Below, piece by piece: positions 7,948-18,230 of a stretch of DNA of 64,000 nucleotides (the first letter of the stretch is position 1; every line of letters starts with the position of its first letter). The translations under genes and the position numbers were made by a program. The stretch comes from Mastigocoleus testarum BC008 (lineage in GTDB: Bacteria > Cyanobacteriota > Cyanobacteriia > Cyanobacteriales > Nostocaceae): assembly GCF_001456025.1 (NCBI RefSeq), contig NZ_LMTZ01000085.1:238546-302545 (forward strand), read 5' to 3'. The notes below the pieces were generated by a model. The model ran no database searches and was not told the DNA's origin. It was given only the letters and a program-made list of their open reading frames with translations.

Positions 7948-9786
7948 CTATTGATTTTTGGAAATTTTATCGCTATTTTGGAGATTGTTTTCTATTTTTA
8001 CCTCTTTAGATAAATATCTAAACCAGGTAAAGTATAAAGCTATGGATAAGACTATAAAGCCTAATAGCAAAAAACCAAAGGTATCCCAACGTTTCATCAT
8101 AAAAGCTATTCCCGTCATAAATAAAGTTAGTTGCCAAGGTATAGCGACGAAAGTAGCTAAAATATCTCGTTGATTCTCTTGTTTGATTTTTGCTTGGATA
8201 TTATTAGGAAGTTGTTCGCGTACTTCATCCCAAAATCCGAATGGTCTGGTAGTTAAATAAAAGTTGCTCGTTGTCTCCCATTCAGTTGGTTCTGTTAGAA
8301 CTGTGGCTAAAATACAACCAACAAAAGAACAGATACTGGGAACTAGAAATAAAGCATACTCTTTAAATTGTGGTTCGCTTAAGCTAGGTTCTATCATTAA
8401 CTTCGTAATAATTGCAGCTAGCATGCCAGCAATTGTGCCTATAGCAAAACCATAACCATTAAAACGCCACCAATACCAGCGCAATACTAATGGTACGGAT
8501 AAACCTGCACCAAGACCCAAGGTAAGCCATCCCCAAATATCATTGATACTAGTGATATTGAAACTAAATAACAATCCCAGCAGAACTATAAGAATAGATG
8601 CAAGACGACCTTGCGCAACTAACTGACTTTCTGAGGCTTGGGGTTTGAGATAGGCTTGATAAATATCTTTGACCCAATAAGCTGCACTGGCGTTAATAAT
8701 AGAGTCAAAGGTAGACATAGCTGCAGCAATAAAGCAAGCTATCAGTAGTCCTCTGGCACCAGTGGGAACGTATTCACCAATTACAGTTGGTAAAATTAAT
8801 TCTGGATCGGAAATCACTTCTTTGGTGGCCCCATAATGAATGCCCAACATTGCAAAAGCTGTTACCAAAGGCCAACGAAATGATAGTAAGAAAATCCAAA
8901 AAAGAGATAATAAACCGGCTTCTCTGTCGCTTTTGGCGGCAAAATAGCGTTGGATCATATAACCACCAGCACCACCAAAGCCTTCCATAAAAACCTTCAC
9001 CACGTAGAAAAAGATTACTCCACCAAATAAGTTAAAAATGGCGTAATTTCCTGGTAAATCAAGGGTAAATGACGGAGATATACTGCTCCAATCAGAAAAA
9101 TTCCAATTGTATAATTCAAAACCTGTGCCATTAGGGATAGATACAGAAAAAGTTTCTGGAATAGTTGCAGTATGTAAAGCGATCCCACAAACATAAATAA
9201 TTGCCAGAAAAATCAATATTCCCTGAAAAACATCAGTCCAGACTACTCCATAAAAACCACTGGCTACCGTATATACCAGTGCCATCCCAATGAGTAGTAT
9301 TGATGCTGTATGGTCATCTACAGTAAGGAATTGACCTAAAAATTTTCCCCCGGCTACAGCAAAGTAACTCATCGCACCAATAGAAAATATGATATTCGCT
9401 ACCGCGCTGATAATTCTGGCTGTATTACCTTCTCTTCCCGTTCCGAATCGTAAGCGCATCCATTCGGCTAGGGTCATTACTTTTGCTCTACGGTTCCACT
9501 TCCCCATAAAGACCATCAAAATTGCCATGATTAGAACTACTCCACCTCGGATTTCAATAAAAAATCCCTGAGTTCCCAAGGCATAAATTAAAGCTGCAAT
9601 CACCATTGTCCCTGCTAAATCAGTATTAGAAGCCATTCCCGAAGCTCCTAAAACCCACCAAGGCAAATTACGATTGCCCAAAAAGTAAGATTCTATACCA
9701 GTTGATGCTTTTTTCTCTAAAAAAATACCAAATGCAATTATGGCAAGCAAGTAAATTGCAACAATGAAGTAATCAATCTCATGCAT
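7948..9786 (-). CDS. sodium:solute symporter (SSS family)
   Basis: The 612-residue membrane protein has the arrangement of the SSS family: N-terminal YFIVAIYLLAIIAFGI, then the conserved SYFLGNRNLPWWVLGASGMASNTDL, where sodium-site residues lie. About a dozen further hydrophobic segments follow, with GGAGGYMIQRYFAAKS near residue 270, ACFIAAAMSTFDSIINA near residue 360, and an ending of three helices plus a charged tail. Relatives carry sugars, amino acids or carboxylates with sodium across the inner membrane; the substrate cannot be read here. The gene is alone. Its upstream and downstream spacers are long, and downstream (plus-strand left) lie the Yfr1-like RNAs. Confidence 0.88.
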   Translation of the reverse strand: MHEIDYFIVAIYLLAIIAFGIFLEKKASTGIESYFLGNRNLPWWVLGASGMASNTDLAGTMVIAALIYALGTQGFFIEIRGGVVLIMAILMVFMGKWNRRAKVMTLAEWMRLRFGTGREGNTARIISAVANIIFSIGAMSYFAVAGGKFLGQFLTVDDHTASILLIGMALVYTVASGFYGVVWTDVFQGILIFLAIIYVCGIALHTATIPETFSVSIPNGTGFELYNWNFSDWSSISPSFTLDLPGNYAIFNLFGGVIFFYVVKVFMEGFGGAGGYMIQRYFAAKSDREAGLLSLFWIFLLSFRWPLVTAFAMLGIHYGATKEVISDPELILPTVIGEYVPTGARGLLIACFIAAAMSTFDSIINASAAYWVKDIYQAYLKPQASESQLVAQGRLASILIVLLGLLFSFNITSINDIWGWLTLGLGAGLSVPLVLRWYWWRFNGYGFAIGTIAGMLAAIITKLMIEPSLSEPQFKEYALFLVPSICSFVGCILATVLTEPTEWETTSNFYLTTRPFGFWDEVREQLPNNIQAKIKQENQRDILATFVAIPWQLTLFMTGIAFMMKRWDTFGFLLLGFIVLSIALYFTWFRYLSKEVKIENNLQNSDKISKNQ

Positions 9787-11618
9787 AAGACTTAATTTTT
9801 ACTCACTATACACCACACAAAAAACTAAGAATGAATCATTCATTTTACTGGCAAGTTTAACTACTCAGTAGTGATTATTAATGTAAGTATTTTCTTGTTC
9901 AATGTTCGCATCCAAATTCAGAATAACTGCACTTGAAGCGATATGTACCCAAGTAATGATAGATATTGATACCGGCAAAGAGGTGAAAATACTTAACTAA
10001 ATTCACCATTTTAAGTAGCTAAGTATGAACTAAGATACACTAAAATTTATTCTTGTGCTTCTAGCACAGTGATTATCCTTGCAAGCTTTATATTGCTGAG
10101 GTGCAAATTATTGTGAGCGTTAGAACAAAACCAAAATTCCCAACTGCAACACAAGCCTGAATTTCTTTACACAGTTTATTTCTTCAATTTTACCCACCGT
10201 TTAATATGTCAAGGACAAATCTAAACATTCTTGACAAGCAGTATAAAACTCAACGATATCTTGCAAGTTATTTGGCTTGCACGGGTGAAGATAATTTTCT
10301 AGTAAACTATGTAAGCATCTTAAGGCATTAATTTGCGCTTCTTTTCTAATTTTAATAATTAAAATATAACTTTACCCAGATACCTTCTCTCAAGCAAGAA
10401 TTAATTTATTGGTAGATCTACTTCAATTTCTTAATTTACTCATATTTCAGAACAGGTTGAAGATTTGAACTCCACATAGCTTGCGGTTCGTCATTACTTA
10501 GTAATCATGATGAGTTATTTTTAGCCAGACAAGTTTTACTTGGTGCTTACACAAAAGTGACGTAATATCCCTAAAAACTGTTATCTTTATCTTTTTTAGA
10601 AGATGTAATAGCTATTGCAAGCTTCTGCTAAGTACTAAAGCAATACTTTCTTCTATTCGTAGTAGTAATTTTTGTTTTCTCAAATATTTTTATTTATAGA
10701 TTGGGATCGCTTAAGATGAAGAAAATATTAGGTTTTACAGGATATAAAATAATATTTTACGACTTTTATTCATACTTATTAATGGGATATATTTTTACTG
10801 TTCTAAAAAATTATTTAAGTCTTCGTTATACCTAAGAACAATCACAATTAACTATATAGATATTCATTATCGTTTCATTGGTAGGATTTAAATAGTAGCA
10901 TGTACATCTTGTTTAAAGTAAGAAAATCTAACCTAAATTACAATAAAAAATATTATAAATTATTTAAATAAAACTTAATTCGGAAAATATAAATTTATAT
11001 AAAGAGCTTTATTGCTGAAGATTGATTCTTTTCGCAGGGTAAGAGTTAAATAATTTCAAATGCTAAACTTATAGATATAAGCTTATTTATTGAAGATTTA
11101 TATAAATTCTTTATATGAATAAGGCTATACATAATCAATTATGTCACTAATATTAATTAGTAAATATTAAGACCTTTTATTGCTTAATTATAAGTGGCTG
11201 ATTAATTAAATTAAGTCAAGAAAATAATTTAAATATTTGAAAATAAATCAACAAAATATTTATTTGTAATTAGATAGGATATTTTTTGAGATTGCCAAAT
11301 TTTCAGAACTTCAATATTTAAATCTCCCGCAAAAAGATGATAAAAAGTTATTATTACTTACACCTATATCTACTTAATGTTGACAAATACATAATTTTCA
11401 TATAAACCTAATTATAGATGTCGTGGTCAAAAGCAAAAAACATAGTTAGTGATGTAAAAGCTGAACTATAGTTCTATAAAAGCTTTAATTTGGAGGTGCG
11501 TGCAAAGGGTTAACACTAACTAAATTTGCTTAATTTAGTGGCAGTTTCTGGTTATCTCAAACTTTAGGAAAACAAATTCTTAAAATTTGACTTCCTTGGT
11601 TATTTAACCCCTTGTCCA
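9787..11618. other. 1.8-kb spacer, nothing recognised
   Basis: Very AT-rich DNA between the symporter start and the glycosyltransferase start. I see no frame above 60 codons, no tRNA-like cloverleaf, no strong terminator and no clear repeat. It must hold the promoters of both flanking divergent genes, but no box is distinctive enough to mark. Confidence 0.6.
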
Positions 11619-12734
11619 ATGAAGAATTTAACTTCTGAACCAAAACAACTTATGAAAATTGCTCAGATTGCCCCGTTGTGGGAAAGAGTTCCGCCTCCTA
11701 CTTATGGAGGAATTGAGCTTGTAGTGGGTCGTTTGACTGATGAACTTGTGCGTCGAGGTCATGAAGTTACCTTGTTTGCTTCAGGTGATTCGCAAACATT
11801 GGCATCTCTAGAAGCTGTTTATCCTCGTGCATTACGCTTGGATTCAAAAATTCAAGAACGACCTTTGTACGAAGTACTAGCGCCTAGCCAAGCTTATCAG
11901 CGAGCTACGGAATTCGACATAATTCATTCCCATGTGGGAGTTTGGGCATTACCTTTAGCTGAGGTAGTCTCAACACCAACAGTACATACTCTACATGGTC
12001 GGTTTAGCCGGGACAGTGGCGAAATATTTGGTTATCACTCAACGCAACCTTATATCAGTATTAGTGATGCACAACGTCAAATAGATCTTAATTATGTTAA
12101 GACTGTTTATAACGGCATTGATATTGGCAATTACTCTTACTATCCCAAACCTCAAGATCCACCTTACCTGGCGTTTTTAGGACGTTTCTCCCCAGAAAAA
12201 GGACCACAACATGCGATTGCAATTGCCAAGAAAACAGGTTGGCGATTAAAAATGGCAGGAAAAGTTGATGTAGTAGACGTCAAATTCTTTGAACGAGAGA
12301 TTGCACCTCTGATTGATAACCGGCAAATTGAGTTTCTAGGTGAAGTCAATCATGCTGAGAAAGCAGATTTGCTTGGTAATGCATCCGCCACTCTTTTTCC
12401 TATTACTTGGGACGAACCTTTTGGCTTAGTAATGATTGAATCAATGGCTACTGGTACACCAGTAATTGGTATAAAAATGGGTTCAGTACCTGAAGTTATA
12501 GCTCATGGAAAATCAGGTTTTGTTTGTCAAACCTATGATGAGATGGCAGAGATGATCCCAGCAGCTTTAGAATTGGATCGTAAAACATGCCGAGAATATG
12601 TAAAAAATAACTTTACCATTACCCAAATGGTGGATGGTTATGAAGCTGCTTATGAGAAAGTGTTACAAGGTTCTGTAAAAAATTATCCTTCCCATCCTGC
12701 TCGACTCTACCCGTTACCAAAGATAGTGTCATGA
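11619..12734 (+). CDS. family 4 glycosyltransferase (GT-B fold)
   Basis: The predicted protein has up to 371 residues. The N-terminal domain starts MKIAQIAPLWERVPPPTYGG, typical of GT4 enzymes with the glycine-rich acceptor loop and GGIE. The C-terminal nucleotide-sugar domain has LAFLGRFSPEKG and the E-x7-E region DEPFGLVMIESMATGTPVIG. The true start may be ATG 11652, where family similarity begins; neither candidate has a clear ribosome binding site. It should transfer a sugar from a nucleotide donor onto a glycan, lipid or other acceptor in the cytoplasm. It is not in an operon. Confidence 0.85.
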   Translation: MKNLTSEPKQLMKIAQIAPLWERVPPPTYGGIELVVGRLTDELVRRGHEVTLFASGDSQTLASLEAVYPRALRLDSKIQERPLYEVLAPSQAYQRATEFDIIHSHVGVWALPLAEVVSTPTVHTLHGRFSRDSGEIFGYHSTQPYISISDAQRQIDLNYVKTVYNGIDIGNYSYYPKPQDPPYLAFLGRFSPEKGPQHAIAIAKKTGWRLKMAGKVDVVDVKFFEREIAPLIDNRQIEFLGEVNHAEKADLLGNASATLFPITWDEPFGLVMIESMATGTPVIGIKMGSVPEVIAHGKSGFVCQTYDEMAEMIPAALELDRKTCREYVKNNFTITQMVDGYEAAYEKVLQGSVKNYPSHPARLYPLPKIVS

Positions 12735-13370
12735 GTGAGTAGCGATTTTAAAACAAAAGAAAATATACCAAGCTACTGAGAACATACTTTACTTGAAAAT
12801 ACCTGGTTGCTTCCTGCAGATGTAACTTACTAGTAGAAAAAAGTAGAGATGTTTAGTTTATAACTTCAGTAAGCAAGATCCATAGAAGATGTATGGACCC
12901 TTTGTGAATCGAATTTTTTGGTACTTTGAAGAGATAGTTACAGAATGTAATGTCTCGCTCGAAATACCTCTACGGATTTTATTCACTAGCGCAATCTCCA
13001 AGTTTTTTGCTTTTCTAGAACATAAATTAATATAGCTTTTGTAGGGGAAAGGGATACCTTTCCTTATTTTTTTTCACGCCCTCATACCAAATCCGATTTT
13101 TAAAACCTCTTTATATTTTTTGGGATTTCACCCCACACTTCCCACACCTCCCACACTTCCCTCTCTCATTCTAAAAAGGGGTAATTAACCCGAACTTAGT
13201 ATCAATTGTGAATGGGGACAGACAAAATCAACCTCAGGTTACTCCAAAAATACTTGATAACCTCCAGAAATACGCACGCAACTATTGTTTTTGTTAAAAA
13301 AACAAATTGATAAGACTAACCAAGCAAGAATAATGTGTATTCTAGGCTGTGGGATAGTTTGAAACATAAA
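12735..13370. other. spacer with MITE-like copy 2
   Basis: Non-coding. It holds the second copy of the 117-bp element (13086-13202), located about 170 bases before the DNA methyltransferase gene. Nothing else was recognised. Confidence 0.6.
13086..13202 (-). repeat. 117-bp MITE-like element, copy 2 (inverted)
   Basis: Reverse complement of 5326-5442 with five substitutions and no gaps. Ends are accaaatccga on the left and cgaacttagtat on the right. The right end has lost symmetry relative to copy 1 (ccgggt context), so this copy has drifted more at one terminus. It is non-coding. Confidence 0.8.
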
Positions 13371-14684
13371 ATGAATATTCAAGAAAGACCCATAGCAGTG
13401 GATCTATTTGCTGGTGCGGGCGGTATGAGCCTTGGTTTTGAGCAAGCAGGTTTTGACGTACTTGCAGCGGTGGAGTTAGACCCAATTCATTGTGCAGTTC
13501 ATGAATTTAACTTTCCCTTCTGGTCTATTTTATGTCATGGTGTCGAACATCTAACTGGCAAAGACATCAGAAATAAATCTCAAATTGGTGATCGAGAAGT
13601 AGATGTGGTATTTGGTGGCTCTCCTTGTCAAGGATTTTCAACTATTGGTAAACGTGCTTTAGACGATCCCCGGAATAAATTAGTATTTCACTATCTGCGC
13701 TTAGTTTTAGAACTAAAACCAAAGTATTTTGTATTTGAAAATGTACCCGGTTTGACTATTGGAAAACACAAAAAATTTCTTTCGGAAATTATAGAATTAT
13801 TTAAGATTAAAGGTTATCAAGTAGAAAGCAAATATCGCGTACTTAATGCAGCCAATTACGGTGTACCTCAAAGTAGAGCCAGGTTATTTTTGTTAGGATC
13901 TCGCCAAGATTTATCTTTACCCAAATATCCCGAACCAATTACTAAGCCCGCTAATACTAGTAAATCAAAATATATTGTAGATTTACCCCATTTAATTCCA
14001 ACTCCTACGGTATGGGATGCTATTGGCGATTTACCAGAAGTTGAGGAACATCCAGAGTTATTAGATAAGGATTGGACAAAAATCTCTGGAGAAAACTCCG
14101 GTTATGGTAAACCGAGTAATTACAGCAGTAAGTTACGGGGGTTTTTATTTTGGAAAGAAGACTATTCTTATGGGCGTGTATTTGATGCACAAATCTTGAC
14201 CTCAAGTATTCGTACAAAACATTCTGAATTGTCAATTAAAAGATTTCAAGAGACTTTACCGGGGAAAACAGAACCCATTAGCCATTTTCGTAAACTTGAT
14301 AAAAATGGCATTTCCAATACTCTAAGGGCTGGAACCGCCAGAAATAGGGGTGCTTTTACCTCTCCTCGTCCGATTCATCCCATTACTGGAAGATGTATTA
14401 CCGTTCGAGAAGCCGCAAGACTACATTCTTATCCGGACTGGTTTCGTTTTCATGTAACAAAATGGCATGGTTTTCGCCAGGTAGGAAATTCTGTTCCCCC
14501 CCTACTTGCAAAAGCTGTTGCAGCAGAAATCATGCGTGCTTTGAAAATTACTCCTTCAAAGCCAGAATCACCAATGGAATTAGGAACAGAATATCTACTA
14601 CGACTAAATATGTCTCAAGCAGCTGAGTATTATGGTGTTTCTGCAAGTGTCATCGAGCAGAGAAAGAGAAAAATCAACAATTAG
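13371..14684 (+). CDS. DNA (cytosine-5) methyltransferase
   Basis: From ATG 13371 the protein has 437 residues; an in-frame GTG at 13335 would add 12 residues unlike the family. All main C5-methylase motifs are visible: motif I (DLFAGAGGMSLGFEQAG), motif IV with the catalytic Cys (GGSPCQGFST), motif VI (FENVPG), motif VIII (QSRARLFLLG), and C-terminal motifs IX-X (RCITVREAARLHSYPDWF, then GFRQVGNSVPPLLAKAVA). No restriction endonuclease gene is adjacent, so it is probably a solitary host methylase. Cyanobacterial enzymes of this general type include those modifying CGATCG inside HIP1 sites; that specificity is only a candidate here. The tail carries a HTH-like AAEYYGVSASVIEQR. Confidence 0.9.
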   Translation: MNIQERPIAVDLFAGAGGMSLGFEQAGFDVLAAVELDPIHCAVHEFNFPFWSILCHGVEHLTGKDIRNKSQIGDREVDVVFGGSPCQGFSTIGKRALDDPRNKLVFHYLRLVLELKPKYFVFENVPGLTIGKHKKFLSEIIELFKIKGYQVESKYRVLNAANYGVPQSRARLFLLGSRQDLSLPKYPEPITKPANTSKSKYIVDLPHLIPTPTVWDAIGDLPEVEEHPELLDKDWTKISGENSGYGKPSNYSSKLRGFLFWKEDYSYGRVFDAQILTSSIRTKHSELSIKRFQETLPGKTEPISHFRKLDKNGISNTLRAGTARNRGAFTSPRPIHPITGRCITVREAARLHSYPDWFRFHVTKWHGFRQVGNSVPPLLAKAVAAEIMRALKITPSKPESPMELGTEYLLRLNMSQAAEYYGVSASVIEQRKRKINN

Positions 14685-14785
14685 CCCAAGCCCAGGAATA
14701 CTTTAATTTCCCGTTATTATCTTCTTCCCCAATATAAAATTTAAAATCAAATAATATACACCTTTGACTTTAACTTTTTCTCCTC

Positions 14786-16144
14786 GTGTCTAGAAATCAG
14801 CAAGAAACTCATTTAAACCGTGCTCGTGCTAGTCTCAGACAAGCAATATCTTGGTATGGTAATTTTCGCAAGCCCGGACACTTATCATCTAATCCGCAGT
14901 TAGCAGGTTTGGTTAAACCAGAACTGGAGTCTTTAACTTCTACCCTGAACAAATTAGATAATAACGTAATTTGTATTGCTGCTTTTGGATTAGTAAGTCG
15001 TGGTAAGTCTGCAGTTATAAATGCTTTGTTTGGGCAAAAAGTGCTTCAAACAGGTCCTCTTCATGGTGTTACTCAGTATCCTCGTTCCATACGTTGGCAA
15101 CCGGGAGGGAAAGTTCAAGTTGAATTAATTGATACTCCTGGCTTAGATGAAATTGCTGGAGAAGTACGGGCTCAAATGGCGCGAGATATTGCTCACCAAG
15201 CTGATTTAATTTTATTTGTAGTTTCTGGGGATATTACAAGAACGGAATATAAAGCACTATCCGAATTACGACAAGCACAAAAGCCATTAATCTTAGTTTT
15301 CAACAAAATTGATTTGTATCCAGATACAGATCAAGCAGATATCTACAACAATTTACAACAATTAGGTGCAGTCATCTTACAGGAAAAACCTTTGCAACCA
15401 GATGAAATTGTTATGGTTGCAGCTGAGCCAACACCTTTAGAAGTAAGAGTTGAATATCCTGACGGTACTGTAAATTATGAATGGGAAACTCCACCTCCTC
15501 AAATCGAACAGTTAAAGGAAACTATTCTCAAAATTCTTAACCGGGAGGGGCGATCGCTACTGGCACTCAATGCATTAGTACAAGCAAAAACTGCTGAAGA
15601 ATCAATTGCTTCTAAAAGTGTTGACCTGCGCGAAGCCCAAGCAGAAGATTTAATTTGGCGATTTGCTAGATACAAAGCTTTAGCTGTTGGCTTGAACCCG
15701 ATTGCATTTTTAGATGTTGTGGGTGGAACTCTTACCGACCTAGCTTTAATTCGCGCTCTTGCAAAATTATACGGTTTACCAATGACTGGTTACCAAGCCG
15801 GAAAAATCCTTAAGACCATTTTATTTAGTTCCGGTGGTTTATTGTTAAGTGAGTTAGCCAGCAGCTTTATGTTGGGTTTAGGGAAAAGTGCAACTGCGAT
15901 CGCATCCGGAGAAAATCCCATGCATCTCACAGCATTTGCAGGAACTGCAATAACTCAAGGTGGGATCGCAGGTTATGGAGCCTATGTAGTTGGTAAAGCT
16001 GCTCAATTATATTTAGAAAAAGGTTGTAGCTGGGGTCAATTAGGTGTAAGCACAGTAATTACAGAAATTCTTTCTGAAGTAGATTCAAATACGATTCTGT
16101 ATCGCTTGCAACAAGAATTAAGTAACAAAAAAAGAAATATTTAA
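14786..16144 (+). CDS. Era-like GTPase with DUF697-type C-terminal membrane domain
   Basis: The 452-residue protein starts at GTG 14786. GTPase motifs are G1 GLVSRGKS (68-75), G3 DTPG (116-119) and G4 NKID (173-176). After a linker, the C-terminal part has the DUF697-type region with hydrophobic stretches (PIAFLDVVGGTLTDLALIRALAKLYG, then GLLLSELASSFMLGLG), so it is probably membrane-associated. A HIP1 octamer lies in the linker. Cyanobacteria carry several such GTPases; their roles are poorly known and may concern membrane organisation. It lies about 100 bases after the methylase gene, but a shared transcript is not shown. Confidence 0.85.
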   Translation: MSRNQQETHLNRARASLRQAISWYGNFRKPGHLSSNPQLAGLVKPELESLTSTLNKLDNNVICIAAFGLVSRGKSAVINALFGQKVLQTGPLHGVTQYPRSIRWQPGGKVQVELIDTPGLDEIAGEVRAQMARDIAHQADLILFVVSGDITRTEYKALSELRQAQKPLILVFNKIDLYPDTDQADIYNNLQQLGAVILQEKPLQPDEIVMVAAEPTPLEVRVEYPDGTVNYEWETPPPQIEQLKETILKILNREGRSLLALNALVQAKTAEESIASKSVDLREAQAEDLIWRFARYKALAVGLNPIAFLDVVGGTLTDLALIRALAKLYGLPMTGYQAGKILKTILFSSGGLLLSELASSFMLGLGKSATAIASGENPMHLTAFAGTAITQGGIAGYGAYVVGKAAQLYLEKGCSWGQLGVSTVITEILSEVDSNTILYRLQQELSNKKRNI

Positions 16145-16893
16145 TGTTCGTATTATTTATCGCTTCCAACCTTTAATTTCCCTGGGTTATAGAAACTCGT
16201 AAATAAAAATATTTCACTCGATTTTTGATTTGAAATATATATAGAAAATATCAGTTTATATTAGTTAATCATAAAAAAATATGTGCTTGGTATTGCAAGC
16301 AAATCTACTGAGGCAATATCTAAATATGATTTTAAGTATTTATATAAACTTGCTCTCAGATATTTTATTTAAATAAAATATGCACTTCCATAAATTTTGT
16401 TCGGCATACAATCTCGAACACTTGGATATCTGTAAGCAAGACATGGCAAGATTCATGCCTGATTTTTGTCAAAATTAAGGAGTTTTAGATTTATTAAAGA
16501 TTAACAGAAGTACTCAATATAACAGGTGTCTTTAATAACTTTAGCTGAAAAGATACTCTTAAAATATAGCAAAATATAAGTATAGCAGTTGACATTTTGA
16601 ACAATTGTTAAATTAATAAAATTCCCAGATATAATTCAGAGTTAAATTTGTTGAACTTATAATTTACTTTAGATTTACTATTGATTTATTGCTTAAATTT
16701 TGACTCCAATATCAAAAAATGAGTACTATTACTTATTGCAATTAATATTAAAAATTGAAAGTAAAAATAATTTTCAAAAACACAAAATTTCTCCAACAAA
16801 ATGTTTGCATTTAACACTCTATTCTTGTTATCTTGAAATGCGGAACGTTCCAAATTCAAATTACATTCTTTAGCGATTGAGGAGCTTAAGGTA
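16145..16893. other. AT-rich leader region of cp12
   Basis: There is no gene. About 750 bases of AT-rich DNA separate the GTPase from cp12. The last 30 bases hold a clear ribosome binding site (gaggag, about 12 bases before the cp12 ATG). No repeats or hairpins stand out. Confidence 0.5.
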
Positions 16894-17145
16894 ATGGCAA
16901 ATAATATGGAAACAGTTACAAACCCAATGCTCACAGAAGAAATTCAGAAAGCTGTTGTTGAAGCTCGTTCCACCTGTCAAGAGAAAGGAGATGGTTCGAG
17001 TGAGTGTGCCGTAGCTTGGGATATCGTTGAAGAATTGCAAGCAGAAAAATCTCACCAGAAACAAGCAGCTCAGCGCAAAAACTCCCTAGAAGTGTACTGC
17101 GAAAATCACCCCGAAGCTATTGAATGCCTAGTTTACGACGTTTAG
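16894..17145 (+). CDS. cp12: CP12, redox regulator of the Calvin cycle
   Basis: The 83-residue protein has the features of CP12. The first Cys pair lies in the segment STCQEKGDGSSECAVAWD. The core VEELQAE is present. The C-terminal Cys pair is in CENHPEAIECLVYDV, the segment that enters the GAPDH active site. When its Cys pairs are oxidised in the dark, CP12 ties glyceraldehyde-3-phosphate dehydrogenase and phosphoribulokinase into an inactive complex, and thioredoxin releases them in light. The length is typical (about 75-80 residues). The gene is monocistronic, converging with tlyA 11 bases downstream. Confidence 0.97.
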   Translation: MANNMETVTNPMLTEEIQKAVVEARSTCQEKGDGSSECAVAWDIVEELQAEKSHQKQAAQRKNSLEVYCENHPEAIECLVYDV

Positions 17146-17156
17146 CTTTCTTCAGT

Positions 17157-18053
17157 TTAATTTTTCTTTAGTTCAGCAAAAGCAGATTTTGTCACCCTCT
17201 TAATTGCATCCAGATCTGGTGCAGACTCTTTGTTATCAACATTCAACCATAACAGGTACTCGATATTTCCTTTGGGACCTGTTATTGGCGACCAAGTTAA
17301 ACCGGCGTAATTCCATCCTTGCTTTTGTGCGGCTCCTAGGACTTGGAAAATAGCATCTGCTTGGTCGTCAAGATCGCGCACAACACCTTTTTTACCAACT
17401 CGACTTTTTCCTACCTCGAATTGTGGTTTAACTAGCAATACTACTTCGCGAGGTGATTGAGTTAGCAACCAAATTGCAGGTAATACCTTGGTCAGTGAAA
17501 TAAAAGATACATCAACTACAGCTAAGTCAGCATAACCCTCCTTTACTACGGGGAGGGTTTCATTATCATCTAAAGTTTCATTATCATTTAAAGTTTTATT
17601 ATCTGGATTTTCATGTTTTAAATCCCGATACAAATTTTCTGCTGTAAGGTGGCGCAAATTCGTACGTTCGCGTAGTACAACCCGCGAATCATTTCGTAAG
17701 CCCCAGTCCACCTGTCCATAACCCACATCTATCCCGTAAACGCGTTTTGCACCGGCTTTAAGCAAACAATCTGTAAAACCCCCAGTGGAGATTCCACCGT
17801 CCAAACAAACACGTCCAGAAACTTGAATTTGGAATTCCTCTAGAGCTTTAGCCAGTTTTTCTCCACCACGGGAAACGTAGCGCGATCGCTCTTTAAGCTT
17901 AATTATCGCTGCAACATCAACTTCCGTTCCCACTTTGTCAATTAGTAGGTTATTAACAAACACCTCTCCTGCTTGAATTAACCGTTGTGCGGTAGTGCGA
18001 GAGGAACATAAATTTTTTTGTACTAATAAAATATCCAGTCGTTGCTTAGTCAA
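17157..18053 (-). CDS. tlyA: TlyA-type rRNA 2'-O-methyltransferase (S4 + FtsJ-like)
   Basis: The 298-residue protein starts with an S4 RNA-binding domain (LDILLVQKNLCSSRTTAQRLIQAGEVFVN), then a Rossmann methyltransferase of the FtsJ type: DGGISTGGFTDCLL (SAM site), YGIDVGYGQVDWGLR, DVSFISLTKVLPAI and VKPQFEVGK. TlyA enzymes methylate ribose in 16S and/or 23S rRNA; older annotations call them hemolysins. An insertion of about 25 residues (near 150-175) consists of repeated NDNETL/DDNETL units encoded by an 18-bp tandem repeat (17557-17600). It sits between conserved strands and is unusual. The stop lies 11 bases from the cp12 stop. Confidence 0.9.
   Translation of the reverse strand: MTKQRLDILLVQKNLCSSRTTAQRLIQAGEVFVNNLLIDKVGTEVDVAAIIKLKERSRYVSRGGEKLAKALEEFQIQVSGRVCLDGGISTGGFTDCLLKAGAKRVYGIDVGYGQVDWGLRNDSRVVLRERTNLRHLTAENLYRDLKHENPDNKTLNDNETLDDNETLPVVKEGYADLAVVDVSFISLTKVLPAIWLLTQSPREVVLLVKPQFEVGKSRVGKKGVVRDLDDQADAIFQVLGAAQKQGWNYAGLTWSPITGPKGNIEYLLWLNVDNKESAPDLDAIKRVTKSAFAELKKN
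17557..17600 (-). repeat. 18-bp in-frame tandem repeat inside tlyA
   Basis: The unit gtttcattatcatctaaa (17557-17574) recurs at 17575-17592 with one change, and partly from 17593. Read on the coding strand it gives repeated acidic Asn/Asp-Glu-Thr-Leu units. Since the unit is a multiple of three the frame is kept. It is probably a surface loop expansion. Confidence 0.85.
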
Positions 18054-18060
18054 ATTTTTT

Positions 18061-18210
18061 GGGGATTGGGGATCGGGGATAGGGCTGCGGCGTGCCGCTT
18101 CTCTGCCTGTGCTAACGCACCGCTAGAGCCTACGACGTTGGCAAAGCCTCTGACTAACGTCACACTTCGCTTTCGCTAATGCTAACGCACAAGTGCGTGG
18201 GGATTGGGGA
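18061..18210. repeat. GC-rich dispersed palindromic repeat, copy 1
   Basis: A block bounded by ggggattgggga on both sides contains gctaacgcaccgctagagcc, caaagcctctgactaacgtc and acttcgctttcgctaatgc. Nearly the same sequence is present in inverted orientation at 59783-59938. The block lies just upstream of the tlyA start and downstream of apcF. It is non-coding and much richer in GC than its surroundings. Confidence 0.8.
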
Positions 18211-18230
18211 GATAATAAATTAATAAATTA

